From positions 1-9,106 of the forward strand of contig JAIDPP010000361.1 in the NCBI GenBank assembly GCA_029062725.1: a stretch of DNA of 9,106 nucleotides. The letters are read 5' to 3'. The stretch's first letter is position 1, and every line of letters begins with the position of its first letter. Below, in pieces: positions 1-5,781 of this stretch. The position numbers and the translations under genes were made by a program. The notes beneath the pieces are model-generated. The model made no database searches, had not been told where the DNA came from, and was given only the letters and a program-made list of their open reading frames with translations. Source of the stretch: Muribaculaceae bacterium. GTDB taxonomy: Bacteria; Bacteroidota; Bacteroidia; Bacteroidales; Muribaculaceae.

Positions 1-872
1 AGGGAATCGTCATCGTTCTCGAATATCACGCGGACCGCATAGATATCGTAGATCTCCTCGAAGGGTATGTTTTTCTTCCGCATCTTATTGAAGATAGAGT
101 AGGCGCTCTTAACCCTTGCCTTGATCTCATATTTGAAGCCGGCGTCATCGAGTTTCTTGCGTATCGGCGCTACAAACTCCTCAACTATTCTCCGGCGGTA
201 GGCCTCGCTCTGGCTCACCTTGGAACGTATCTCGGAATACTTCTCCGGAAATTCATAACGGAAGGCGAGATCTTCGAGTTCGGTCTTTATCTTGAAGAGC
301 CCGAGGCGATGGGCCAAGGGCGCATAGACGTAGAGGGTCTCCCCGGCGATGCGGTGCTGCTTCTCGGGAAGCATGGAGCCGAGGGTGCGCATATTGTGCA
401 GACGGTCGGCCATCTTGATGAGGATTACCCTCACATCGCTCGACATCGAGAGGAGGAGCTTGCGGAAATTCTCAGCCTCAAGGGAGGCGCGGTCGCCGAA
501 AATTCCTCCCGATATCTTTGTCAGTCCCTCCACGATGGAGGCTATCTTCTCGCCGAAAGAGGCTTCGATATCCTCGCGGGTGAATTCCGTATCTTCGACA
601 ACATCATGCAGCAACGCGGCGCAGATGGATGTGGAGCCGAGACCGAACTCGGTGATGACTATCTTAGCCACCGCTATCGGATGCATGATATAAGGCTCTC
701 CGCTCCGCCGACGCACCCCCTTATGGGCGGCCTTGGCGAAACGGAACGCGCGCTCGATCTTCTCCACCTTCTTGCGATGGTTACTGTTCAGATAGGCCCG
801 CAGCATCTCCTGATAGGCCTCCTCTATCATCCGGTCCTCGTCGCGGTCTGTAGCTGTCTGATATCCCTGCAT
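1..872 (-). CDS. rel: RelA/SpoT-family bifunctional (p)ppGpp synthetase/hydrolase, N-terminal part (runs off left edge)
   Basis: I translated this by hand from the complement. The frame is open for 290 codons from the ATG at 872 to the window edge, so only the N-terminal part of a protein usually about 730-750 residues long is seen. The family makes and degrades the stringent-response alarmone (p)ppGpp in the cytoplasm. Residues 45-200 form the HD hydrolase domain, with the metal and catalytic set in place: R55 in RRRSGEPYIMHP, H64, H89-D90 and E93-D94 in LLHDVVED, and D156/N160 in KMADRLHN. Hydrolysis should therefore be functional. The synthetase domain begins near residue 240 with the RxK nucleotide-binding motif (R253, K255 in ARVKSAYSIF), followed by YDIYAVRVIF. 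The part that decides synthetase metal type, TGS and ACT lies outside the window. The start is supported by an AGGAG box five bases upstream and by a consensus promoter. Family assignment is near certain; the exact symbol (rel, relA or spoT) is convention. Confidence 0.96.
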   Translation of the reverse strand, partial: MQGYQTATDRDEDRMIEEAYQEMLRAYLNSNHRKKVEKIERAFRFAKAAHKGVRRRSGEPYIMHPIAVAKIVITEFGLGSTSICAALLHDVVEDTEFTREDIEASFGEKIASIVEGLTKISGGIFGDRASLEAENFRKLLLSMSSDVRVILIKMADRLHNMRTLGSMLPEKQHRIAGETLYVYAPLAHRLGLFKIKTELEDLAFRYEFPEKYSEIRSKVSQSEAYRRRIVEEFVAPIRKKLDDAGFKYEIKARVKSAYSIFNKMRKKNIPFEEIYDIYAVRVIFENDDDS

Positions 873-875
873 AAT

Positions 876-884
876 CTCTCCTTT
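876..884 (-). promoter_or_regulatory. Shine-Dalgarno sequence of the rel gene
   Basis: Reading the minus strand, AAAGGAGAG ends three bases before the ATG at 872, and its AGGAG core is five bases from the start. This fixes the rel start codon. It stands out because none of the other five starts in the window has such a box; they have A/T-rich leaders typical of Bacteroidetes. Confidence 0.7.
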
Positions 885-922
885 AGGTTTGATCCATCCT
901 CTTTGCGCATCTCCCGGAGAGC

Positions 923-949
923 GTTTACCTTTTTGGTCCGGAGGTAAAC
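923..949 (-). promoter_or_regulatory. Perfect 8-bp hairpin in the rel leader
   Basis: GTTTACCT (923-930) and AGGTAAAC (942-949) are perfect inverted repeats separated by 11 bases. They lie between the predicted rel transcription start (about 957) and the start codon, about 50 bases before the ATG. The element could be an RNA hairpin in the leader or a dyad operator near the +1 site. No U-tract follows in the rel direction, so it does not look like a terminator. The structure is seen in the sequence; its role is unknown. Confidence 0.5.
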
Positions 950-963
950 ACACTCTTAATCTA

Positions 964-994
964 CAAATTTAACAAATCCTGAGCAGATGACAAA
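964..994 (-). promoter_or_regulatory. Bacteroidetes-type promoter of rel
   Basis: On the minus strand a -33 element TTTG (994-991) is followed after exactly 19 bases by TAAATTTG (971-964), a full match to the Bacteroidetes sigma-ABfr consensus TTTG-N19-21-TAnnTTTG. Transcription should start near 957, giving a leader of about 85 bases before the rel ATG. The -33 box lies in the AT-rich tail just after the terminator hairpin of the upstream gene. Confidence 0.75.
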
Positions 995-1000
995 ATATTA

Positions 1001-1033
1001 GGGGAGCGAATACCTGCACGGTCTTCGCTCCCC
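1001..1033 (-). terminator. Terminator hairpin of the 554-residue protein gene
   Basis: GGGGAGCGAA (1001-1010) and TTCGCTCCCC (1024-1033) form a perfect 10-bp stem with a 13-base loop, 22 bases after the stop codon of the gene at 1056-2720. In the minus-strand direction it is followed by TAATATTTTG, a modest U-rich tail. It separates that gene from rel, which has its own promoter immediately afterwards. Confidence 0.75.
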
Positions 1034-1055
1034 GGATTGATTCTGTTTTACACTC

Positions 1056-2720
1056 TTATTTCCCTATCCTCTTCACCGTCTCCACACGGCCGTCGCTGTA
1101 GATAAGGCGCTCCAGATAAATTCCTTCGCCCGGATTCCTTATCTCCACGCCACTGAGGTCATAATACGTTCTGGAGGTGAGTTCCGAGTCCGGGGCTGCG
1201 GAGGAGATGCCGCTGTAGGGCGCACCGCAGATCACGTATGATTCGTATGAATATTCGAAGGAATAAGTATATGCAAGCACTCCGCCGGAGATTACCGACC
1301 AGTCGTCGCTCACCACCGGGTGACCCGTCATGATCAGATCCATATATTTCTCTTCCATCGTGTCATAGTCGATAGCCACAAGCACATCCTTTCGGAACTC
1401 TTTCCTGAGCCACTCCGCCCCTTCGGGATTAAACTTCTCCATATAATCCACGAGGGGAGTCAATTCTGTCGTGCCGGGAGCCACGACGTATGCCAGTGGC
1501 GGGATCTGCACCGATGCGAGGGGATTCGGCAGCGGGGTGTTGGTGATGATTGTCCCGTCGCTGAGAATCTGGTCGGGAATGGTCCACAATCCGTCGGAAG
1601 TTCCCCCGATCTCGGTCAGCTTCCCGGAGGGAATATCGTATGTGTAAAGAGGATATTTGACCTCGATTTCCGGATATTCCGCATCCGGGTCTGCCGAGGA
1701 CACATCCTCAATCTCTCCCGAAATAGCAAGCGTGGTGCCGTCGGCATCCATCGCCTGACAGTTCTGCATGAAGAATACTGACTGCGAGATGATCTTCTCA
1801 AGGTCGGCGAAATATGCGGAGTATCGAGTGTTATAGGCTGTCGCTGCCTCGTAATAGTCATTTACGTCTTTCTCGTAGGCCTGAGCTTTCTCCTCGCTCA
1901 TAAAGTCTGTTTCCGCGGGGAAAAGGTCCTGTTGGAAACCGCTCGCTTCCCATGCGTCCATGGCCGCCTGATAATCGGCACGCTGCCGGGCTGTCATGTA
2001 ATCCTTGGCATCGGGAGCTACTTCGCTAAACTCGCCTGGGTACACCGGAAGTGCCAGTTTGTTGGGGTTTATAAGCTCCTCGGTCGGAAGCATGTAGCTC
2101 CATTCATCACCCTCTTGACGGAAAATAACCGGCACGACCGTAAAACCGGTATTATCCTTCATCTGCCCGGCAATAACTTTGCCGTCAGAGCTTACATTAA
2201 TGGCATAGACATACATAGGAGCCATTCCCATCCAGTCCTTGCGGGGGTAAGGTAGATAATTTACCTCTCCCAAGGTGCCGTCGTCGTTGAGATCGACATA
2301 AAAGGGCACGCTCATTGTCTCCGTCTGCTCCGGATTGGTTACATAACCGACAATCCTCTTGCCCTCGGAACTGACGCCGTTGAAGCCGAAGTTCGAGAGG
2401 CCGCGGCTCTTCTGGTAGTCATCAAGGGAAATTTGCTTGCCATCGATAAAAAGCACGGCCGTTTCCCCGATGCCGACCATGACGCGGCCGTCGGCAGATA
2501 TGCAGTTGCCGTTTCCGGGATCGAAGTCGCCGATTTCATACACTTGCCCGGTCTCGGTGTCAAATCTCTCAGTCATACCGCCTGTGCGGCTGAGAATATA
2601 TTTCCCGTCGGGTGCTATTTTATATGAGTAAAACTCAGGAAGGATGTCGGTATTATTTCTGTCAGCCATTGCACCCGTGGCAATCATGGCACAAAATCCT
2701 AAAAGTAACGTATTCCTCAT
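1056..2720 (-). CDS. Exported protein with seven S-x-D-G propeller-like repeats and a C-terminal sorting-type tail
   Basis: I cannot tie this 554-residue protein to a characterised family. It begins with a signal peptide (MRNTLLLGFCAMIATGAMA, cleavage near residue 19). It then shows seven degenerate repeats of the form [hydrophobic]-S-x-D-G-x-x-[hydrophobic]-x-G, at about residues 34-44, 73-83, 115-125, 175-185, 323-333, 385-393 and 470-479. Examples are CISADGRVMVG and NVSSDGKVIAG. Such repeats, each followed by a strand and a label-like segment, resemble blades of a beta-propeller or HAF-type extracellular repeats. A charged, Ala/Tyr/Glu-rich and probably helical insertion (about 232-312) splits repeats 4 and 5. 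The last 37 residues (TYYDLSGVEIR ... IYSDGRVETVK) match the tail of the neighbouring 667-residue protein and look like a Bacteroidetes C-terminal sorting or anchoring domain. The gene lies 126 bp downstream of that neighbour on the same strand, and I see no consensus promoter in the gap, so the two may be cotranscribed. Export to the envelope or outside is likely; a binding or structural role is a guess. Confidence 0.85.
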   Translation of the reverse strand: MRNTLLLGFCAMIATGAMADRNNTDILPEFYSYKIAPDGKYILSRTGGMTERFDTETGQVYEIGDFDPGNGNCISADGRVMVGIGETAVLFIDGKQISLDDYQKSRGLSNFGFNGVSSEGKRIVGYVTNPEQTETMSVPFYVDLNDDGTLGEVNYLPYPRKDWMGMAPMYVYAINVSSDGKVIAGQMKDNTGFTVVPVIFRQEGDEWSYMLPTEELINPNKLALPVYPGEFSEVAPDAKDYMTARQRADYQAAMDAWEASGFQQDLFPAETDFMSEEKAQAYEKDVNDYYEAATAYNTRYSAYFADLEKIISQSVFFMQNCQAMDADGTTLAISGEIEDVSSADPDAEYPEIEVKYPLYTYDIPSGKLTEIGGTSDGLWTIPDQILSDGTIITNTPLPNPLASVQIPPLAYVVAPGTTELTPLVDYMEKFNPEGAEWLRKEFRKDVLVAIDYDTMEEKYMDLIMTGHPVVSDDWSVISGGVLAYTYSFEYSYESYVICGAPYSGISSAAPDSELTSRTYYDLSGVEIRNPGEGIYLERLIYSDGRVETVKRIGK

Positions 2721-2769
2721 AATTTTTATAAATCAGCAGTTGATGGTTTATTCTAAGGCTTTTATACAG

Positions 2770-2807
2770 TTGACCGGGGGTATCCCTTTCAGAGAACCCC
2801 CGGTCAA
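2770..2807 (-). terminator. Strong 11-bp GC-rich hairpin between the two minus-strand exported-protein genes
   Basis: TTGACCGGGGG (2770-2780) and CCCCCGGTCAA (2797-2807) form a perfect 11-bp stem with a 16-base loop, 39 bases after the stop codon of the 667-residue gene. No U-tract follows on either strand (minus-strand continuation CTGTATAAAA), so full intrinsic termination is uncertain. It could be a partial terminator or an mRNA 3'-end stabiliser that sets the ratio of upstream to downstream product. Confidence 0.55.
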
Positions 2808-2816
2808 TATCATCTG

Positions 2817-2833
2817 ATACCGCTCGGCGGTAT
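2817..2833 (-). repeat. Small 6-bp hairpin just after the 667-residue gene
   Basis: ATACCG (2817-2822) and CGGTAT (2828-2833) pair around a 5-base loop, 13 bases past the stop codon at 2847. Together with the larger hairpin at 2770-2807 it makes a tandem of two stem-loops in the gap. It may contribute to termination or 3'-end processing; alone it is weak. Confidence 0.35.
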
Positions 2834-2846
2834 TTTCAGGTCTATG

Positions 2847-4850
2847 TTATTTCACCATAACCTTGGCAGCCTTTACTGTGCCGTCGGAATAGATGGTGCG
2901 CACGATGTAGAGGCCGTCGGCAGGCTCGCTAACCTCCATACCGTTGAGGTTATAGTATTTGCGACCCACGATCTCAGCATCGGCCGAAACGCTCTCTACA
3001 CCACTGATATAGTAGCTGTTGACTACGTCAACAACCTTGGCGTTAGAGATCTCGCCGGTTTGGGCATCATAGATATAGGCTATCAGCTTGCAGGCTGCGG
3101 AATTAACGTTGGTTACACTCAAGGAAGTGGAATGAGTGTATTCCTCGCCCTGCTTGAATGTCGCAGGAAGACTGTTAGTGAATCCGAAAGCACCTCCGGA
3201 AGCAAGGCGGCAAACCTCATTATATTTTATCTGCACCGAGCGTCCCAGTGTCTCCCAACCGTCGCATGCTCCATACTGACCGTTGGCATAGTAGTTGGTC
3301 TGACGGAATGGACCTACGCTGTCCTGAGTGAGATAGTAGCCTATGCGGTAACGGTTGTCGTTAGGCATGTCAAATGCGCATTTCACCTTGGTATCTACCG
3401 ACATCTTGCCTTTCTCATCGATGGAATAGTTGATATCGGTGAAGCCAATAAGCGAGGGGATAGTGCGGTTTCTCTTTACGAAATCATCCATTTCCTTAAC
3501 CATGCGTTTATAATCGGCATAGCTGAGAGCCTCGATCTCTGTCACACGGTCGATTCTACCGCAGGGGAAGCCCTGTGCATAATTGCTGATCCATGACGAG
3601 GTGGAAGGCTGATACATCGGATCAGAAGTGCCCCCCTGGTTTGCATGGATAGCTACCCGGGCGAAGAAGTCGGGATACTTCTCCCCTACATATTCCATCA
3701 TCACGATGCCGAGAGGACAGAACCCGCACCATGTCCCGGTGCCTTCCTCAATCAGGTGGACACGCTTGAAACCTCTGGAGGGGTCGTAACACTGTATTGA
3801 AGAGGTCAACGTATTCTCTTCGCAGGTATTGTCCTCGCCATTTACTTTGGTCACTTGGAACTTCAGAGGCACCTCGAGACCCTCAGTGTTGCAGACAAGT
3901 CTATCAAGAGTGAGGATTGCATAATCATTATAAGAGAGCACCGAATCAACCTGGAATGTATCCGACTGAGGTTCGGCGTCACCGATGGTATATGTAAGCT
4001 CAAGTGTCTCAACGGCCACACTTGTGCTCTTCACCAGGAAGTTATATTCGAACGCCTTGCCGGGTGCGCAATAGAACGGGCCGGCTATTTCATCCAACTT
4101 AACACCGTTACGGGGCAGATTGTCACCTTGCAGCGTACATCCGATACAAAGGTTACCCAGATTCTCGGCATAGTTGCTCCACGCTATATGCGGTTTTTCG
4201 GGATCATCGGCGCCATCGACTATACCGTCGGGACCTCCGCCGTCAACTATACCTACCCAACATCCCGCTTCATTCTTCGTGGGAAGACCGTCAACGGTTA
4301 TATAATAGCTGTTGGCAAGTTCATCGGTATATCTGAAATAATAACCTACATAGAATCCCTCACCGGTCTTGATATCATAGGGGGTGTCGAGGATAATACG
4401 GTTGAGTTCGTAGGGCGTAGAGCCAAGCTTGCCTTTCTGAACATAGAAAGGATCCTCATTAAGTCCCTTTGTCAGGAAGACAGTCACATCTTCCAATATG
4501 TTTTTGTCTGACGGCTCGCCGTTCGCAATAGAAGCTCCCGGAGTGATGTTGATTGATGTCAACTGGTTGCCGGCGAACTTTGTGGCGGCTTCGGGAGTGA
4601 ATTCGAAAGCCTGATAGACCGTGTCATTCTCCTCCAGATTTTTGAAGTTCAAAGTTGTATACACCACATCCGCCAAAGAGTAGTTCAGAGAAGGCTCATC
4701 GGCTCGTGTCGGAATACTTTTCTGCACCTTGGCTTTGACAGGCGCCTGATTGAATCGCGAATCGGCAGTCGTCATCCTCTTGGGACCGATCGCGAACGCA
4801 CTCCCGGCTGTCAGGGCCGCCAGTGCTAATGTTAGGAATTTTTTTGACAT
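2847..4850 (-). CDS. Large Omp28-like exported thioredoxin-fold protein with C-terminal sorting-type tail
   Basis: This 667-residue protein begins with a type I signal peptide (MSKKFLTLALAALTAGSAFA, cleavage after residue 20) and has no lipobox. Residues about 50-250 look like a beta-sandwich domain (repeated F/Y-rich strands, GEGFYVGYYF). Residues 255-355 resemble an Ig-like domain. The core at about 362-470 is an Omp28-type thioredoxin fold: VHLIEEGTGTWCGFCPLG carries the CGFC centre (C375, C378), and GFPCGR supplies the likely cis-proline (P429). Residues 470-610 form a beta-rich C-terminal part, and the last 38 residues (KYYNLNGMEV ... IYSDGTVKAAK) are a sorting-type tail. It is much longer than the lipid-anchored Omp28-like protein at 7457-8290, which has the same centre without the tail. 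Family role: Omp28-related proteins sit in the Bacteroidetes outer envelope, with no well-established function. A WCxxC centre suggests thiol-disulfide exchange outside the cytoplasm, which is inference. The gene has its own promoter in the divergent region. Confidence 0.9.
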   Translation of the reverse strand: MSKKFLTLALAALTAGSAFAIGPKRMTTADSRFNQAPVKAKVQKSIPTRADEPSLNYSLADVVYTTLNFKNLEENDTVYQAFEFTPEAATKFAGNQLTSINITPGASIANGEPSDKNILEDVTVFLTKGLNEDPFYVQKGKLGSTPYELNRIILDTPYDIKTGEGFYVGYYFRYTDELANSYYITVDGLPTKNEAGCWVGIVDGGGPDGIVDGADDPEKPHIAWSNYAENLGNLCIGCTLQGDNLPRNGVKLDEIAGPFYCAPGKAFEYNFLVKSTSVAVETLELTYTIGDAEPQSDTFQVDSVLSYNDYAILTLDRLVCNTEGLEVPLKFQVTKVNGEDNTCEENTLTSSIQCYDPSRGFKRVHLIEEGTGTWCGFCPLGIVMMEYVGEKYPDFFARVAIHANQGGTSDPMYQPSTSSWISNYAQGFPCGRIDRVTEIEALSYADYKRMVKEMDDFVKRNRTIPSLIGFTDINYSIDEKGKMSVDTKVKCAFDMPNDNRYRIGYYLTQDSVGPFRQTNYYANGQYGACDGWETLGRSVQIKYNEVCRLASGGAFGFTNSLPATFKQGEEYTHSTSLSVTNVNSAACKLIAYIYDAQTGEISNAKVVDVVNSYYISGVESVSADAEIVGRKYYNLNGMEVSEPADGLYIVRTIYSDGTVKAAKVMVK

Positions 4851-4954
4851 AAGCTTTACGTTGGTTTTGTTTTAAGTTCGGCAACGGATGTTTATGATGC
4901 TATCATATTTCACCCGACTTTATCCTGATGATTGATTCATTGCCTTTATATTTG

Positions 4955-4984
4955 CAAAGTTAATACTATTTTTGTTTTTCCAAT
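4955..4984 (-). promoter_or_regulatory. Candidate promoter of the 667-residue Omp28-like gene
   Basis: On the minus strand TAACTTTG (4962-4955) is a full match to the Bacteroidetes -7 consensus TAnnTTTG. The best -33 candidate is ATTG (4984-4981), with an 18-base spacer, one short of the usual 19-21. Predicted transcription start is near 4948, giving a leader of about 100 bases. Confidence 0.55.
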
Positions 4985-5132
4985 ACCTTTTACCATATTT
5001 TTTGAATTTTTTCCTGAATTTTGTATGCATACCCGGTGATAGAAACCCGCAGCACGACAGGGTGCAGAAACATTCTTTTTAGATTGCCTCCGCCACAAAC
5101 ATGCACTTTTAATTTATTTTAACAATAGGGTA

Positions 5133-5163
5133 TTTCATATTATACGGCGGATTATTAAATTTG
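5133..5163 (+). promoter_or_regulatory. Bacteroidetes-type promoter of the tlpA-like/DUF6029/Omp28 cluster
   Basis: TTTC (5133-5136), a one-mismatch -33 box, is followed after exactly 19 bases by TAAATTTG (5156-5163), a full -7 match identical to the -7 box of the rel promoter. Transcription should begin around 5170, leaving a leader of roughly 98 bases before the ATG at 5268. Confidence 0.65.
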
Positions 5164-5178
5164 CATAACCGCATCAGA

Positions 5179-5218
5179 ACGGCCGACATCCTCATAGCAG
5201 ACAATAATGGCCGGCCGT
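5179..5218 (+). promoter_or_regulatory. GC-rich leader hairpin upstream of the tlpA-like gene
   Basis: ACGGCCG (5179-5185) and CGGCCGT (5212-5218) are a perfect 7-bp inverted repeat around a 26-base loop, placed within the predicted leader about 10 bases after the transcription start. It is not followed by a U-tract. It may be a leader structure or a protein-binding dyad; the role is unknown. Confidence 0.4.
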
Positions 5219-5267
5219 GCGAGTTCTATAATAAAATTGATTCAAATACTTTAAATACTCTCAGAAT

Positions 5268-5762
5268 ATGAAACGTTTCGCAAAAATCCTCTTCTCTCTC
5301 GTGGCCCTTCTGGTCCTTGCTGTTCCGGCTTCCGCCCAGTTCCCATCCGTTCAGCTCAAGAACCTCGACGGCGCGCCGGTGGACGCTTCCACCCTCTCTA
5401 ACGATGGCAAACCTTTCGTGGTTAGCTTCTTCGCCACCTGGTGCAAGCCCTGTCTGCGCGAGCTCAAGGCCATATCGGAGGTATATCCCGACTGGCAGGA
5501 CGAGACCGGTATGAAGCTGATCGCAATCTCCATCGACGAGTCGCAGAACGCCGGCAAGGTGCGTCCCCTCGCCGATGCCCTCGGATGGGAATATGAGGTG
5601 CTCCTTGACACCAATTCCGAACTCAAGGCAGCGATGGGCATCCAGTCTGTGCCCCATCTATTCATTATCGATGGCAACGGTAAGATCGTGGAGAACCGCT
5701 CCGGTTATACCGAAGGCTCTGAAGACCATATCATCGAGAAAATCCGCGAACTCGTAAAATAA
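5268..5762 (+). CDS. TlpA-like periplasmic thioredoxin (thiol-disulfide oxidoreductase)
   Basis: The 164-residue protein has a signal peptide (MKRFAKILFSLVALLVLAVPASAQ, cleavage ASA|Q at 23/24) and a single thioredoxin-like domain of the TlpA/ResA class. Visible marks are the strand VVSFFATWCKPCLRE with the active site C59-K-P-C62, the strand LIAISID (84-90), the cis-proline in SVPHLF (P129), and the last strand and helix ending at ELVK. Length is normal for a stand-alone TlpA-like reductase. Such proteins exchange thiols and disulfides on partner proteins in the periplasm; the specific substrate cannot be read from the sequence. It is the first gene of a likely operon, 19 bp upstream of the DUF6029-type barrel gene, behind a near-consensus promoter. 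The context suggests its partners are the cysteine-bearing envelope proteins that follow. No Shine-Dalgarno box is present, and the ATG at 5268 is the only sensible start ahead of the signal peptide. Confidence 0.93.
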   Translation: MKRFAKILFSLVALLVLAVPASAQFPSVQLKNLDGAPVDASTLSNDGKPFVVSFFATWCKPCLRELKAISEVYPDWQDETGMKLIAISIDESQNAGKVRPLADALGWEYEVLLDTNSELKAAMGIQSVPHLFIIDGNGKIVENRSGYTEGSEDHIIEKIRELVK

Positions 5763-5781
5763 ACAGTCCCGTCATAATATT

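Larger units (their letters stand above)
4851..5267. other. 417-bp non-coding divergent intergenic region
   Basis: No convincing gene or structured RNA is seen here. The region is AT-rich in its middle (about 4940-5025 and 5100-5165) and separates the divergently read Omp28-like gene (minus) from the TlpA/DUF6029 cluster (plus). It holds one candidate promoter per side, a 10-bp perfect palindrome GTATGCATAC at 5023-5032 that could be an operator, a GC-rich leader hairpin at 5179-5218, and a 7-bp direct repeat AAATACT (5244-5250 and 5253-5259) just before the tlpA-like start. The stretch from 5033 to 5130 shows nothing recognisable beyond a weak 4-bp GCAC/GTGC stem. Confidence 0.7.

Noticed and set aside
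4696..4884. A 62-codon minus-strand frame overlapping the start of the 667-residue gene
   Set aside because: It is out of frame with the signal peptide-bearing gene, has no leader features and no recognisable content.
4947..4954. TATATTTG as the main plus-strand promoter of the tlpA-like cluster
   Set aside because: No -33 partner at 19-21 bases, and a better promoter (TTTC-N19-TAAATTTG) lies closer to the gene at 5133-5163.
5040..5062. A possible small structured RNA or tRNA fragment around the GCAC...GTGC stem
   Set aside because: Only four base pairs form, there is no cloverleaf or conserved riboswitch core, and no promoter-terminator pair brackets it.
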